A program made the translations under genes and the position numbers. A stretch of DNA of 64,000 bases from Phormidium ambiguum IAM M-71. GTDB taxonomy: Bacteria; Cyanobacteriota; Cyanobacteriia; Cyanobacteriales; Aerosakkonemataceae. The stretch's first letter is position 1. Every line of letters starts with the position of its first letter. This document shows positions 8,656-17,646 of this stretch, piece after piece. The notes under the pieces are model-generated. The model saw nothing but the letters and a program-made list of their open reading frames with translations, was not told the origin of the DNA and did not search any database. The stretch is taken from assembly GCF_001904725.1 (NCBI RefSeq), contig NZ_MRCE01000002.1, positions 62,001-126,000 on the forward strand, in the 5' to 3' direction.

Positions 8656-8759
8656 TAGCGATCGCTCTCTCTTCCTCTTCTCTTCGTGTCCTTCGTGTCT
8701 TCGCGGTTCAAAAAAAGATCGATCGTACCCCACAAACAAACAGAAAATAGGGAAATGCG
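8656..8759 (+). repeat. 104-bp direct repeat, right copy
   Basis: Same orientation and 103 of 104 bases identical to 7588-7691. The start-to-start distance is 1068 bp. The near identity means the copies arose recently or are kept alike by recombination. Confidence 0.95.
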
Positions 8760-8850
8760 TTGGCGTAGCCTGCCGTAGGCATATCGCCCTATCTTTCCTT
8801 TGCGTTCTTAGCGTTCTTTGCGGTTTAAAAAAAAGATCGATCGCCCAACC
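8760..8850 (+). repeat. Further dispersed repeats, including a degenerate partial copy
   Basis: After the right 104-bp copy comes a TTGGCGTAGCCTGCCGTAGG palindromic element (about 8760-8787). It is followed by a degenerate copy of the repeat core (8792-8850) with TTTGCGGTTTAAAAAAAAGA and GATCGATCGCCC in place of TTCGCGGTTCAAAAAAAGA and GATCGATCGTAC. The stretch 8592-8960 has no credible gene; all its open frames are read through these repeats. Confidence 0.7.
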
Positions 8851-8960
8851 TCCACCCCAAGATAGATGCACAGAATATTACCACCAAAGATTGATTAAAC
8901 TTATTATAAAAACCTGACACAATCACAAAAGAAACTATTTGTAAAAGCCAAACTAAAGTA

Positions 8961-9434
8961 ATGATTAAATCTTGGATGGTGATTGGGGCGGTGACATTAT
9001 TAATTGCACTAGGTAGTAATATAATTTTGCCCAAAGATGTCAAATGGTTTAAGCGGTTGCAGCGCCCCAAATGGCTAACTTTTGAAGCAGCTATTCCGAT
9101 TATTTGGACAATAGTTTTTGTTTGTGGAGCTTGGTCAGCTTATATTGTATGGGAAACAGATCCAGGGAGCCAAAAAACATGGTGGTTAATGGGTTTTTAC
9201 TTGTTGGTGGAAATTGCGATCGTCGCTTACAACCCAGTAATGTTAAGGCTCCATAGTTTAAAAGCAGGTACTATTGTTGGCGCTATTGGTTCCGTTTTAG
9301 GACTCATTTTAGCCATAACAGTTTGGTCTGTTTCCCCTTGGGCAAGTTTGTTGTTAGTTCCTTATGTAATTTGGAGTCCGATTGGAACTTTTACAACTTG
9401 GGAAATGATGCAACTCAATCCTGAAGATAGATAG
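8961..9434 (+). CDS. TspO/MBR family membrane protein
   Basis: A 157-residue, tryptophan-rich protein with five predicted membrane helices, matching the TspO/peripheral benzodiazepine receptor fold. The family pattern is visible: WFKRLQRPKWLTFEAAIPIIW in the first loop and helix 2, and PYVIWSPIGTFTTWEM near the end. TspO proteins bind tetrapyrroles and are linked to stress and pigment regulation. The first helix has the INxxxP-like position occupied by NIILPKD. This subgroup is more divergent than rhizobial TspO, so porphyrin binding is inference. It converges with the next gene, leaving only 7 bp between stops. Confidence 0.8.
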   Translation: MIKSWMVIGAVTLLIALGSNIILPKDVKWFKRLQRPKWLTFEAAIPIIWTIVFVCGAWSAYIVWETDPGSQKTWWLMGFYLLVEIAIVAYNPVMLRLHSLKAGTIVGAIGSVLGLILAITVWSVSPWASLLLVPYVIWSPIGTFTTWEMMQLNPEDR

Positions 9435-9441
9435 CAATTAA

Positions 9442-10797
9442 CTAGCGAAATTGCCTCATTAATATTGAGCGATCGCATTCCGGTTCTGATACCACAGGTT
9501 TACACAAAACTTGTGCATATTCCTTAGCAATAATCTCTAGTGTAAAGTTAGACTGGAAATACCGACGACCAGCTTTACCCAGTTGATTAGCTAACTGTTT
9601 ATTAGCAGCTAAACGACTAACAAATTCAGCTAATCCAGTAGCATCACCGTTGCGAAAAGTTTTACCACATTTAGCTTCTTTTACTAGTTCGCAAAGGTAA
9701 GAATGCTCTTCACAAACTATTCCTACAGGACGACCAGCGGCTAAAATACCGTAGAGTTTACTGGGAGCAACTAATCCTTCCATTCCTTCACTCACACTAA
9801 CTAAAGATAAGTCACAAGCAGTCAAAGAATAGGGAAGATATTGTTTATCTTGGTAAGGTAAAAATAAACAATTCTTTAATCCCAACGAAGCTACTTGTTC
9901 TTCACAAAGTTTTCGTTTTGCGCCACCACCAATAAAGACAAACTGAATTGGTTTATCTTGTAATTGTTGAGCGGCTTCCATGATAGTTTCCATATCATGA
10001 CAGCGACCCATATTACCAGAATAAAGAACGGTGAATTTTTCTACCAGGTTATATTTATGAGCAAACCAGTTATCTTTTTTAGGTATGGGAACAATTAAAT
10101 CGGGATTAGCCCAACTGTGAATTACGGTAATTTTGTCAGCTACTTCTGGACATTTGGCGACAATGCGTTCTTTCATTGTGGAACTAAGAACAATTATTCC
10201 TTTGGCATTTTTCCACACTTGTCTGTTAATGAAATTCCAGAATTTAACAACCCAATGGTGTCCAGGTACAACTTTTAACTCTACTGCTACATCAGGATAC
10301 AAGTCGTAAAGTAAGCATACGTAAGGTAAACCAAAACAAAGATTAGCTAAGTAACCTAAAAGTGGTAAAAATGGAGGTGCGGTAGTGAGTAAGAGAATAT
10401 CGCCGCGCCAACAAGTTTTTAGTAAATGAAAGGCGGATCTTAAACAGAATAATAAACCGTTGACGGCTTTGCCGCGAATTCTTTGCGGCCAAAGTCTGGC
10501 GGTGCGCGATCGTCTAATTAAAAGTTTATCTCTGCGTTCAATAGTGGGGGCTGATTCTTTTTTAAAGGCGTACCCTGGCTGTCCTGTAAAAACGTGAATG
10601 TGTAAACCTTGATGCCTTAACTGTGTGGATAATTCTTCAATAAGTTGCCCAGTTGGGGCATAATCTGGGGGGTAAAACTGGGTAATAATAGATAGTCTGA
10701 CTGGGTGATGTGGTTTGGATGTATTTTCTTCCTTAATACCACTTGACTGAGGAGTTAACAATCTCTGTAATTTACTTTTCCCGTGGATGATTTCCAT
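9442..10797 (-). CDS. Glycosyltransferase family 4, WbuB-like
   Basis: A GT4 (GT-B fold) enzyme expected to move a sugar from a nucleotide-sugar to a lipid-linked acceptor at the inner face of the membrane. The open frame reaches 10905, but I prefer the internal ATG at 10797 (MEIIHGKSK), because the first 36 residues look non-coding and the family starts just before LSIITQFYPPDYAPTG. The Rossmann C-domain has TVLYSGNMGRCHD and the sugar-nucleotide motif GMEGLVAPSKLYGILAAGRP. Short hydrophobic stretches around residues 125-175 (RIRGKAVNGLLFCLRSAF and the segment after it) suggest membrane association, as in WbuB. It is the downstream end of the leftward polysaccharide block. Confidence 0.85.
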   Translation of the reverse strand: MEIIHGKSKLQRLLTPQSSGIKEENTSKPHHPVRLSIITQFYPPDYAPTGQLIEELSTQLRHQGLHIHVFTGQPGYAFKKESAPTIERRDKLLIRRSRTARLWPQRIRGKAVNGLLFCLRSAFHLLKTCWRGDILLLTTAPPFLPLLGYLANLCFGLPYVCLLYDLYPDVAVELKVVPGHHWVVKFWNFINRQVWKNAKGIIVLSSTMKERIVAKCPEVADKITVIHSWANPDLIVPIPKKDNWFAHKYNLVEKFTVLYSGNMGRCHDMETIMEAAQQLQDKPIQFVFIGGGAKRKLCEEQVASLGLKNCLFLPYQDKQYLPYSLTACDLSLVSVSEGMEGLVAPSKLYGILAAGRPVGIVCEEHSYLCELVKEAKCGKTFRNGDATGLAEFVSRLAANKQLANQLGKAGRRYFQSNFTLEIIAKEYAQVLCKPVVSEPECDRSILMRQFR

Positions 10798-11091
10798 TGA
10801 TGATGCCCTAAAGGTATTTGTGAAATCAAAACTAAAGGCTAATTTGTCGCCACTTCTTTCCGTATAGAGTTTATTTTTCCACAGTAAATTAGTGGACAAA
10901 AACATCCTACTGTGTAACTGCTCTTACGTACTTAAGAATCTAGGTTATGAGTTACACCTTATACCTCTACAAAACCTGTCTGGTGATTCCATATTTATGG
11001 CGACAATAGAGTATAAATTTTTGTGTGAGGAGAACGCTATAGTAGATTTACCACTGAATTTAATCACATAGCTACTGTCATTAGATCTTCT

Positions 11092-12129
11092 TCAATTAGG
11101 TAATTTTTGATTTGGTTTCGGTGTAATTGGAGAACTAAGGCGAGGCTGTGAGCGAGAACAGACCATTAGCTTCTGTAAACAAAGCTGCTGAAAAAGGTTT
11201 TGAGCTATGGCTTGGTTTCCTGGTACGGAAATATGCACGTAATCTCGATAGTAGGATTCTACGGTTGCAGGTGACAAGGTTGACCAAGCAGTATGAGTGT
11301 CAATGACGGGAACCTGAAGATAATTGAGGAACCGGAAAAACTCTGGTTTATACTTTGGCACACTAAATTTCGGTAATAGGTCGTTACTATTGGGTGTGAA
11401 TAAAACAAAAACAGGTATCTTTTTACCACGAACCAGAGTAATTATCTCTTTAAAGTGCTGCATATTTTGTTGAAATTGCCGATCTGGACTGAGAGATATA
11501 GGAGATGATGCAAAATCTCCTGTGGGTATAATGTAACCTAATTTACTAGCTACAAGAGGCCAAATATAGCGATTCCAGGCATCTTGGGTTGCTAGCAATG
11601 GTGGATGGGTGGAAAAAGCCGGATGTTTTCCCACAACGGCACTAGTACTGGTAGGTTGTGTGAGGTCATGAGTACCAATTTGTAAAATTACTGCATCAGA
11701 GTTAAAAGTACCAAATTTTCGTAGATACCCTAATGAGTTTCCAATCCCCCAAGAACCAGCTGAGGCATTTAATACTTCGGCTGGATATCCAGATGCAGAA
11801 AGTTTTGCTTCAAATAATTCAGTAATAGTTTGGCTTTGGTCTGTAGGATTGCCACCATTCAGAACTGAGTCACCAATCATTAATATTCTCAGTTTGGTTG
11901 GCGGTTTTTTTAGTGTGATTGGTTCGGAGCGTTGTGAGTACTGATTGTACTGAATTTTTTTTCCCAGTCGGGTTAAATTTTGATTTGGTTTAAACCGATA
12001 ACCAGTGGAAGAGTCAGCCTGTACTAATACTGGGTTTCCTAGTCCAATTACTGTTCTAAGTATCACCTCCGTGCCCACAAAAAGAGCAAGTACAGAACTA
12101 GCGATCCAGTACTTTGCAGGTATTTTCAT
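11092..12129 (-). CDS. Membrane-anchored SGNH/GDSL hydrolase
   Basis: 345 residues. One N-terminal membrane segment (about residues 8-27) should anchor it facing the periplasm. The catalytic serine is S88 in MIGDSVLNGG, and the D-x-x-H pair is D296/H299 in RDYVHISVPG. Block III is GTHD (152-155) where the family usually has GxND, so the oxyanion asparagine is replaced by histidine. Inside a polysaccharide locus it probably acts as an O-acetyl esterase or acetyltransferase on the glycan (inference). It lies 119 bp from the next gene upstream. Confidence 0.8.
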   Translation of the reverse strand: MKIPAKYWIASSVLALFVGTEVILRTVIGLGNPVLVQADSSTGYRFKPNQNLTRLGKKIQYNQYSQRSEPITLKKPPTKLRILMIGDSVLNGGNPTDQSQTITELFEAKLSASGYPAEVLNASAGSWGIGNSLGYLRKFGTFNSDAVILQIGTHDLTQPTSTSAVVGKHPAFSTHPPLLATQDAWNRYIWPLVASKLGYIIPTGDFASSPISLSPDRQFQQNMQHFKEIITLVRGKKIPVFVLFTPNSNDLLPKFSVPKYKPEFFRFLNYLQVPVIDTHTAWSTLSPATVESYYRDYVHISVPGNQAIAQNLFQQLCLQKLMVCSRSQPRLSSPITPKPNQKLPN

Positions 12130-12248
12130 GTTGCGGCCTCAATTTTTAATTGTGATCTATCAAAACTGAAAAGTCAAAAGTTAAGAAATAAGTGGAAATA
12201 ATTGTTTACTCTTAACTGGTTTAGCTATTATTAAATATAAAATTTTGT

Positions 12249-12821
12249 TTAAAAATTAGTGTTAAGGCTGGCTCCTGTTCGACCAGTAAAAATCCAGAAT
12301 AAGGAACGAAAAATGTCACGTATGATACGAAGAGGAGATTCGGGTGGTTCATGGGATGGAACGGATATAGGAGTGAATATAATACCTTGACTGCCTAAAA
12401 TTAGGGTAGCAATTGCTTTGGCTCTATTTATGTGATAAACGGAAGTAATCATGTAAATATGTTGAATTTTTCGACTTTTAAAGTCGTCTATTAATGTTGT
12501 AAAGTTGGTGACAGTATCAACTGCGCGATAATCCAGATGTACTTTGTTTTCTGGAATACCAAAGTTGCGAAAAATTGGGCGGGCAAATTCGGGAGGTGTC
12601 CCGGAAGAAACCCAAATTTCTAACTGAGGATGTTTGGTAGCAAATTCAGCGGTAAATATTTCTCGATCGAGCCAGCTACCAAGAGTTAGTATAGCTTGTG
12701 GTTCGGGTGATTGCGTGTATGCGATCGCTAATCGCAGGGGGATAAAGCTAATTAGCACCACTAAAAAGCTAATGAGTGCTAATCTCAAAAGTTGAGATGC
12801 TTTACACTTTTGTTGCCACAC
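12249..12821 (-). CDS. YdcF/ElyC-like DUF218 protein
   Basis: 190 residues with one N-terminal membrane helix (about 14-34) followed by a DUF218 domain. Visible landmarks are LTLGSWLDRE (first strand), WVSSGTPPEFA, a DYRAVDTVTNF segment matching the A-x-x-T-x-x-N motif, and MITSVYHINRAKAIA. Members include ElyC/SanA and YdcF, tied to envelope and undecaprenyl-phosphate metabolism, but their chemistry is unsettled. Its position in the cluster suggests a role in glycan or lipid-carrier handling. Confidence 0.8.
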   Translation of the reverse strand: MWQQKCKASQLLRLALISFLVVLISFIPLRLAIAYTQSPEPQAILTLGSWLDREIFTAEFATKHPQLEIWVSSGTPPEFARPIFRNFGIPENKVHLDYRAVDTVTNFTTLIDDFKSRKIQHIYMITSVYHINRAKAIATLILGSQGIIFTPISVPSHEPPESPLRIIRDIFRSLFWIFTGRTGASLNTNF

Positions 12822-12955
12822 AATGCTAATCCCTATTTACGATCGTCATAACCTTTATAACTAATGTAATCATTTTTTCAAGGCTGGCAAGAAACAAAAT
12901 TTTAAATCTAATACCAATTCTCTGTAAAATTGCGCTTAATTAACCCCACCCCAAA

Positions 12956-12979
12956 CCCCTCCCCGTCTACGGGGAGGGG
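12956..12979. repeat. CCCCTCCCCGT/ACGGGGAGGGG hairpin repeat
   Basis: A perfect 11-bp inverted repeat with a 2-nt spacer, followed within about 20 bp by AATGATTAAGC. It is of the CCCCTCCCCGTCTACGGGGAGGGG type often dispersed in cyanobacterial genomes (from memory). It lies between the DUF218 gene and the GT4 gene upstream of it and could also slow or stop transcription. The rest of 12822-13090 shows nothing else. Confidence 0.6.
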
Positions 12980-13090
12980 CAATGATTAAGCACATTTTCA
13001 TAGAAAATTGCTATAAGTAAGTAACTACCTGAAGTTATAGATTGTACAGATGTATTTTCTGCTTATCCTAAATTTGAAAGTTAATTATTT

Positions 13091-14290
13091 TTAGGATAAT
13101 TTTATGAGATCGGGAAGTGTTTGTCGATCGATAATTGTGCGATAAACTTCTGTCAGTTGGGAAGCGATCGCATTCCAAGAGTAACGTTGTTTAACTAATT
13201 TTTTACCATTTTCACTTAATTGGTAACGTTGTTCTGGATTGTCGAGTAGTTGTGCGATCGCATTTGCTATTGCTTCTTCTTCGCCAGGTATAATTAACCC
13301 TGCATTTGCTAAAGAAATTTCTGGTGCTATTTGAATATCGGGAGTAATGATTACAGGTAATCCATGCGCTAATGCTTCAGCGACTGCAATACCAAAGTTT
13401 TCCGAAAAAGATGGCAATACAAAGAGGTCTGATCCTTGTAAGAGCAAATCTTTATCTTTTCCTGTCACAAAACCAGCAAAAGTAGTTTGGGTAGTTAATC
13501 CATTATCTAATACTAAATTTTGTAGATATTGGAGATATTCTGGTTCCCCTGTACCTGCTAATATTAAATGAAATTTAGCTTGGTTGAATGCCAATTTTTT
13601 TAGAGAACGAATTAATAAGTCTGGGCGTTTTTTGTAATGTAATCTAGAGAGAAATAATACTATTGGAATTGAGGAACTAATTTGATAGATTTCGCGGATT
13701 TTTTGTTGAGCATTTGAGAAAGGTTCTGGTTGATTTACTCCTAAAGGTAGAGTAACAGTAGGGGTTTTTATGCCAAAATTTCGCACATCTGCTGCTTCTC
13801 CTTCTGAAGTGCAATGAATAGCAGTTGCACGGTTTAAATTATGGCGTTCAATAAGTAAACTGTAGATTTGTTTTTTGCGCTGACTTTGAGCGAGTGCCCA
13901 AGGTGAAAGTTGTCCCATTGTGCGAACTGTGTAAGGAATTTTTTGCCAGCGAGCGATCGCACCTGCACAAGTTGAAGCATAGGAAAAAAGATAGTGATTA
14001 TCTAAAATGTCATAATTTTTGATATTTTGCCACAACCATTTAGTAATAGCTGGAGAAAAAATATATTCTTTTAAAGGTGGAGAAAATCTAGGCAAAAACC
14101 AAACTGGAACTTGCTCATATTCGATTTTTTGATATAAAGGAACATCTAATAAACTAGTGCCATTATCGTTAGTAGTAACTATTTCTGCTTCAATACTACA
14201 TTCTCGCAAAGCTTTTACTAAATTCAAAACTACTTGTGTAGGCCCTCCCAGACTCGGACTAACTGAGGGAATAACGTGCAAAACTTTCAC
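13091..14290 (-). CDS. Glycosyltransferase family 4
   Basis: 399 residues with a two-domain GT-B layout. The N-domain starts MKVLHVIPSVSPSLGGPTQV, with the glycine-rich acceptor loop. The C-domain has VLFLSRLHYKKRPDLLI, GTGEPEYLQYL and the nucleotide-binding E-x7-E motif in SFSENFGIAVAEALAHGLPV. It is cytosolic or membrane-peripheral. It lies 15 bp downstream of the next GT4 gene and is probably translated from the same mRNA. Sugar specificity cannot be read from the sequence. Confidence 0.92.
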   Translation of the reverse strand: MKVLHVIPSVSPSLGGPTQVVLNLVKALRECSIEAEIVTTNDNGTSLLDVPLYQKIEYEQVPVWFLPRFSPPLKEYIFSPAITKWLWQNIKNYDILDNHYLFSYASTCAGAIARWQKIPYTVRTMGQLSPWALAQSQRKKQIYSLLIERHNLNRATAIHCTSEGEAADVRNFGIKTPTVTLPLGVNQPEPFSNAQQKIREIYQISSSIPIVLFLSRLHYKKRPDLLIRSLKKLAFNQAKFHLILAGTGEPEYLQYLQNLVLDNGLTTQTTFAGFVTGKDKDLLLQGSDLFVLPSFSENFGIAVAEALAHGLPVIITPDIQIAPEISLANAGLIIPGEEEAIANAIAQLLDNPEQRYQLSENGKKLVKQRYSWNAIASQLTEVYRTIIDRQTLPDLIKLS

Positions 14291-14305
14291 TTATAATACT
14301 CCTTA

Positions 14306-15466
14306 CTAATTTAATGTTTGGATTATTTCTTTTAATGTTTGTTTGAATCGCGCAAAGCCATAAATTTCTATAACTTTTTGGCGTAAAATTTCTGGTTGAT
14401 ACATAATTGGATGAGGGAATTTTTTTTGCAAAATTTGAGTTAAAACTTGAGCAATTTCTGTTACATTATCAGGATCGACTAAAGCGCCTAATTCACCATG
14501 ACATAATGCGTCAACTGCTCCATCTTTATTACCTCCTAAAGTTGGTTTACCGCAAGCTAAAGCTTCTAAGTAAACAATGCCAAATCCTTCGCCTTTGCTG
14601 GGCATAGCAAAGACATCACAAAGGTTGTAATGATCGCCAAGTTCAGAGTCAGGAATAAATCCAGCTAAAGTTACACAATCTTGTAAATTTAGTTGAGAGA
14701 TTAATTGGGTGATGCGAGAGCGATCGCTACCTTTTCCCACTAAAATGTAATGTATATTAGGAATATGACGACGAATTTCTGGTAATGCTTGAATAATTTG
14801 ATCGTATCCCTTATATTGTTCGTCCTGGTCAAGACGAGCAACTGTGAGAATAATAGAGTGATTTACTGTCAATCCATAACGTTTGAGTAAGTATTCAGGC
14901 TTGGGTGCAATTTTAAAGCGATCGGCATCAAAAGTGTTCGGTAGTAATGAGATTTTGTCTGGATCGAGTTGCTGTTCTTTCAATAAGCGATCGCGCGTAT
15001 AATTACTAACAGAAATTATTCGGTCTGCGTGTTGCAAAGCAATTTTTAAGTTAGGACGTTGAATGTCCCAAGCTTCTACTCCATGAACTACTGTCCAGTA
15101 AGAAATCCCTCTAAATCGTTTTAGTAAATAAGAAACAATAGAAAAATTTAAGTGAGTTGTAATTACTAAATCAGGTTTTTTATACAGACCATTAATAATA
15201 ATTTGCATGGCAAATAAAAGTGTTCGCAATTGCAGAGGAACAGCACCAGCAAAATGAAATTTTGTATTTGCCAAAAAGGACAAATCTGTGGATGAAGAAG
15301 TATCATGCTTTAAAAATATTTCATATTTTTTATCTGAATGCAAACTTTGTAATGCTTCTATCAGAAACGCGGAATAAGTCTGAATTCCACCTTTAAATTG
15401 AAAAATATTAGGAATCCAAAAATGGATTAATTGCTTTTGCCAAGGCATTTGTTTTTTGAGTGACAA
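14306..15466 (-). CDS. Glycosyltransferase family 4
   Basis: 386 residues of GT4 type. The N-domain contains WIPNIFQFKGGIQTYSAFL. The C-domain has ILTVARLDQDEQYKGYDQII, LVGKGSDRSRI and the donor-binding motif GEGFGIVYLEALACGKP. The start used gives 12 extra residues before the first strand; an internal start is possible. It is the first gene of a leftward pair with 13091-14290 and is divergent from the FkbM gene with 82 bp between them, so a promoter probably lies at 15467-15548. Confidence 0.92.
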   Translation of the reverse strand: MSLKKQMPWQKQLIHFWIPNIFQFKGGIQTYSAFLIEALQSLHSDKKYEIFLKHDTSSSTDLSFLANTKFHFAGAVPLQLRTLLFAMQIIINGLYKKPDLVITTHLNFSIVSYLLKRFRGISYWTVVHGVEAWDIQRPNLKIALQHADRIISVSNYTRDRLLKEQQLDPDKISLLPNTFDADRFKIAPKPEYLLKRYGLTVNHSIILTVARLDQDEQYKGYDQIIQALPEIRRHIPNIHYILVGKGSDRSRITQLISQLNLQDCVTLAGFIPDSELGDHYNLCDVFAMPSKGEGFGIVYLEALACGKPTLGGNKDGAVDALCHGELGALVDPDNVTEIAQVLTQILQKKFPHPIMYQPEILRQKVIEIYGFARFKQTLKEIIQTLN

Positions 15467-15548
15467 CTTTAATTTTATTTACTAGATTTTGACAAATCTT
15501 CCAACAGAGGGTGTATGATTTGTGGATAAAGCTAAGGACTAATTATAC

Positions 15549-16355
15549 ATGAAAACTATTTCTTTACCTTTCCCTTTACCCTGGTTACAACAAATTGACT
15601 TTCCGCGTAAATTGGGAATTTGTGATTTACTGTTTGGTAGTACGATTACTCGTAACGGAATTTGTTGGGTAAAAACCGCAGCTGGTGTACCTTGGAAACT
15701 TGATTTAAGGAATCCTGTTCATCGCTGGATTGTTTATGGAAAATATGAAGGTTCTGCTTTTATTAACTGGGCAAATAACTTTTTACCTCCAGATGGAATA
15801 GTTGTAGATTCAGGGGCAAATATTGGTCAAATACTGCTTTATTTAGCTCAGTCTTTACCAAAAGGTAAAATATTAGCATTTGAGCCAGGAAAAGAGCAAG
15901 CAGACTGGCTAGAGGAATGTTTAACTATTAATTCTACATTACCTATAGAACTAATCAGATGTGGTCTTGGTGCATCTAAAACTCAAGTATACCTTAATAG
16001 TAGCGGCCCAAATTATATACATGGTTATTGGTCAACAGTATCGGAAACTGAGGGCGAATTAATTCAAGTTGTCAGACTGGCTGATGAATTAGCTATTCGC
16101 GCAATTGAACAAGTGGATTTGTGGAAGTTAGATGTAGAAGGTTATGAAATACCTGCTTTACAAGGTGCAGAAGAGCTTTTAAAAAATCAAAAAATTAAAG
16201 CAATTTATGCTGAATTAATGATGGAAAATGGGCAGAAAGTTCGGGAATTTTTAGAAAGCTTTGGTTATACTTGCCATCTATTTAAACCAAATGGGAAACT
16301 TTATATTCCCGATAAACTTCCTATTTATACTAACGGTCTTTTTTTGCCGAATTAA
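15549..16355 (+). CDS. FkbM family methyltransferase
   Basis: 268 residues, class I SAM-dependent methyltransferase of the FkbM type. The SAM-binding region is VVDSGANIGQILLYLAQSL (about residues 93-111), followed by LAFEPGKEQADWL. The C-terminal part carries WKLDVEGYEIPALQGAEELL, the DVEGxE signature of the family. FkbM enzymes O-methylate sugars or polyketides, and here a glycan sugar is the likely target. It is the only rightward gene in the polysaccharide block, convergent with the next GT4 gene (28 bp between stops). Confidence 0.92.
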   Translation: MKTISLPFPLPWLQQIDFPRKLGICDLLFGSTITRNGICWVKTAAGVPWKLDLRNPVHRWIVYGKYEGSAFINWANNFLPPDGIVVDSGANIGQILLYLAQSLPKGKILAFEPGKEQADWLEECLTINSTLPIELIRCGLGASKTQVYLNSSGPNYIHGYWSTVSETEGELIQVVRLADELAIRAIEQVDLWKLDVEGYEIPALQGAEELLKNQKIKAIYAELMMENGQKVREFLESFGYTCHLFKPNGKLYIPDKLPIYTNGLFLPN

Positions 16356-16383
16356 TTTATTTAATGTAGAAGTCGGAAAATTT

Positions 16384-17646
16384 TTATTTGCGATCGTCTG
16401 AGAAAACTTGTTGAACTTGATTGATTAATTTTTGACGATAAAGGTTCCAGGTTAAAGATTCTGCTTTACGACGAGCAGCTAATCCCATTTCAGCTAATTC
16501 TTGGGGGTGGTGGTAGCACCATTCTAATTTTTCTTTTAAAGCTTCTGGATCTCGAATAGGTACAATGAAACCTTCTACTCCATTGGTAATAATATCTGAA
16601 ATTCCGGCATTGGGTGTAGTGATTACGGGAATACCACAAGCCATTGCTTCTAAAATTACTAATGGTAATCCTTCAACAAGGGTTGGTAAAACTAAGACAT
16701 TGCCACTATTGTAATAAGTGTTTAATGATGAATGAGGTACAGAGGGAATATAGCGAATAATATCTGTATATTTTTCTAAATAGTTCTCAGGAAATTCATT
16801 CATTCCTACGAGTAGTAATTCTGCTGACACAAGTTTTAATTCTTGCCAAGCTTGCAGTAAATAATGAGCACCTTTACGCGGACCGACTCGACCGATAAAT
16901 AAGGCTCTAAAAATGTCATCTTGTTTCGGTTTCGGTGAAAAATATTCGATCGGTGCGCCAAAAGGAATAACGCTAATTTTTTCTGCTTTAATACCCGCGT
17001 CTACTAAAGATTTTTGGACAAATGAGGAGGGAACAAAAATGCGATCGGCTAATTGTATTTCTTGTTCTTTCCGTTCAATTTTCCAAGCTGGTTCTTTTGC
17101 TGCTTGCAATGATGTTGCTAATTCAGGATATAGTAGAGCTTCTGATTCTTGAATTTCACGACTAGTTCGATAAAAAAGAATCGGTAAATCGTATAGGCAA
17201 AAAATGTTGTGTTGTTTAGCTACTTGAAAAGTTTCGGCTGCGCCATCTTCATAAGCATAAATCGCTTGAATTTCGTGCAAGTGATGTTTAGCAACTTGGC
17301 GATCGAGTGACGCATAAACCCAATCAACTAAACTTTGAGAACTAAAACCAAGGGAACGATTAATGTTAGTTTTTGTTATAGCAATTCTGACAACTTCTTT
17401 GACTGGATATGTACAAATAGTAGTATTTTTTGGAGGAATCCAAGTGCGTCGTCCTAGTTCAGAGATAATTTTATTTTTAAATGATTTTGGTAATAGATTT
17501 AGGTAAGGTAAAGTTGTTTTTTGCGGATTATAAGCAATGCTAGTGATGATTTCGTGAAGGAGATTTGCTTCGGAAAATGCGATCGCTGCATTACGAGCAA
17601 AAGGATTACCCGTCGGATGTACTAGTGAGATCCTGAAATTCGGCAT
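16384..17646 (-). CDS. Glycosyltransferase family 4
   Basis: 420 residues, GT4. The N-domain starts MPNFRISLVHPTGNPFARNA. The C-domain has ALFIGRVGPRKGAHYLL, LLVGMNEFPENYL and the E-x7-E motif in PTLVEGLPLVILEAMACGIP. Its start lies 41 bp inside the 3' end of the upstream O-antigen polymerase-like gene in another frame, so the two are translationally linked, or the true start is slightly downstream. Acceptor and donor are unknown. Confidence 0.9.
   Translation of the reverse strand: MPNFRISLVHPTGNPFARNAAIAFSEANLLHEIITSIAYNPQKTTLPYLNLLPKSFKNKIISELGRRTWIPPKNTTICTYPVKEVVRIAITKTNINRSLGFSSQSLVDWVYASLDRQVAKHHLHEIQAIYAYEDGAAETFQVAKQHNIFCLYDLPILFYRTSREIQESEALLYPELATSLQAAKEPAWKIERKEQEIQLADRIFVPSSFVQKSLVDAGIKAEKISVIPFGAPIEYFSPKPKQDDIFRALFIGRVGPRKGAHYLLQAWQELKLVSAELLLVGMNEFPENYLEKYTDIIRYIPSVPHSSLNTYYNSGNVLVLPTLVEGLPLVILEAMACGIPVITTPNAGISDIITNGVEGFIVPIRDPEALKEKLEWCYHHPQELAEMGLAARRKAESLTWNLYRQKLINQVQQVFSDDRK

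Noticed and set aside
8554-8917. Two open frames, one per strand, of 105-119 codons
   Set aside because: Both are translations of the right-hand repeat block; the same peptide fragments appear in the left copy.
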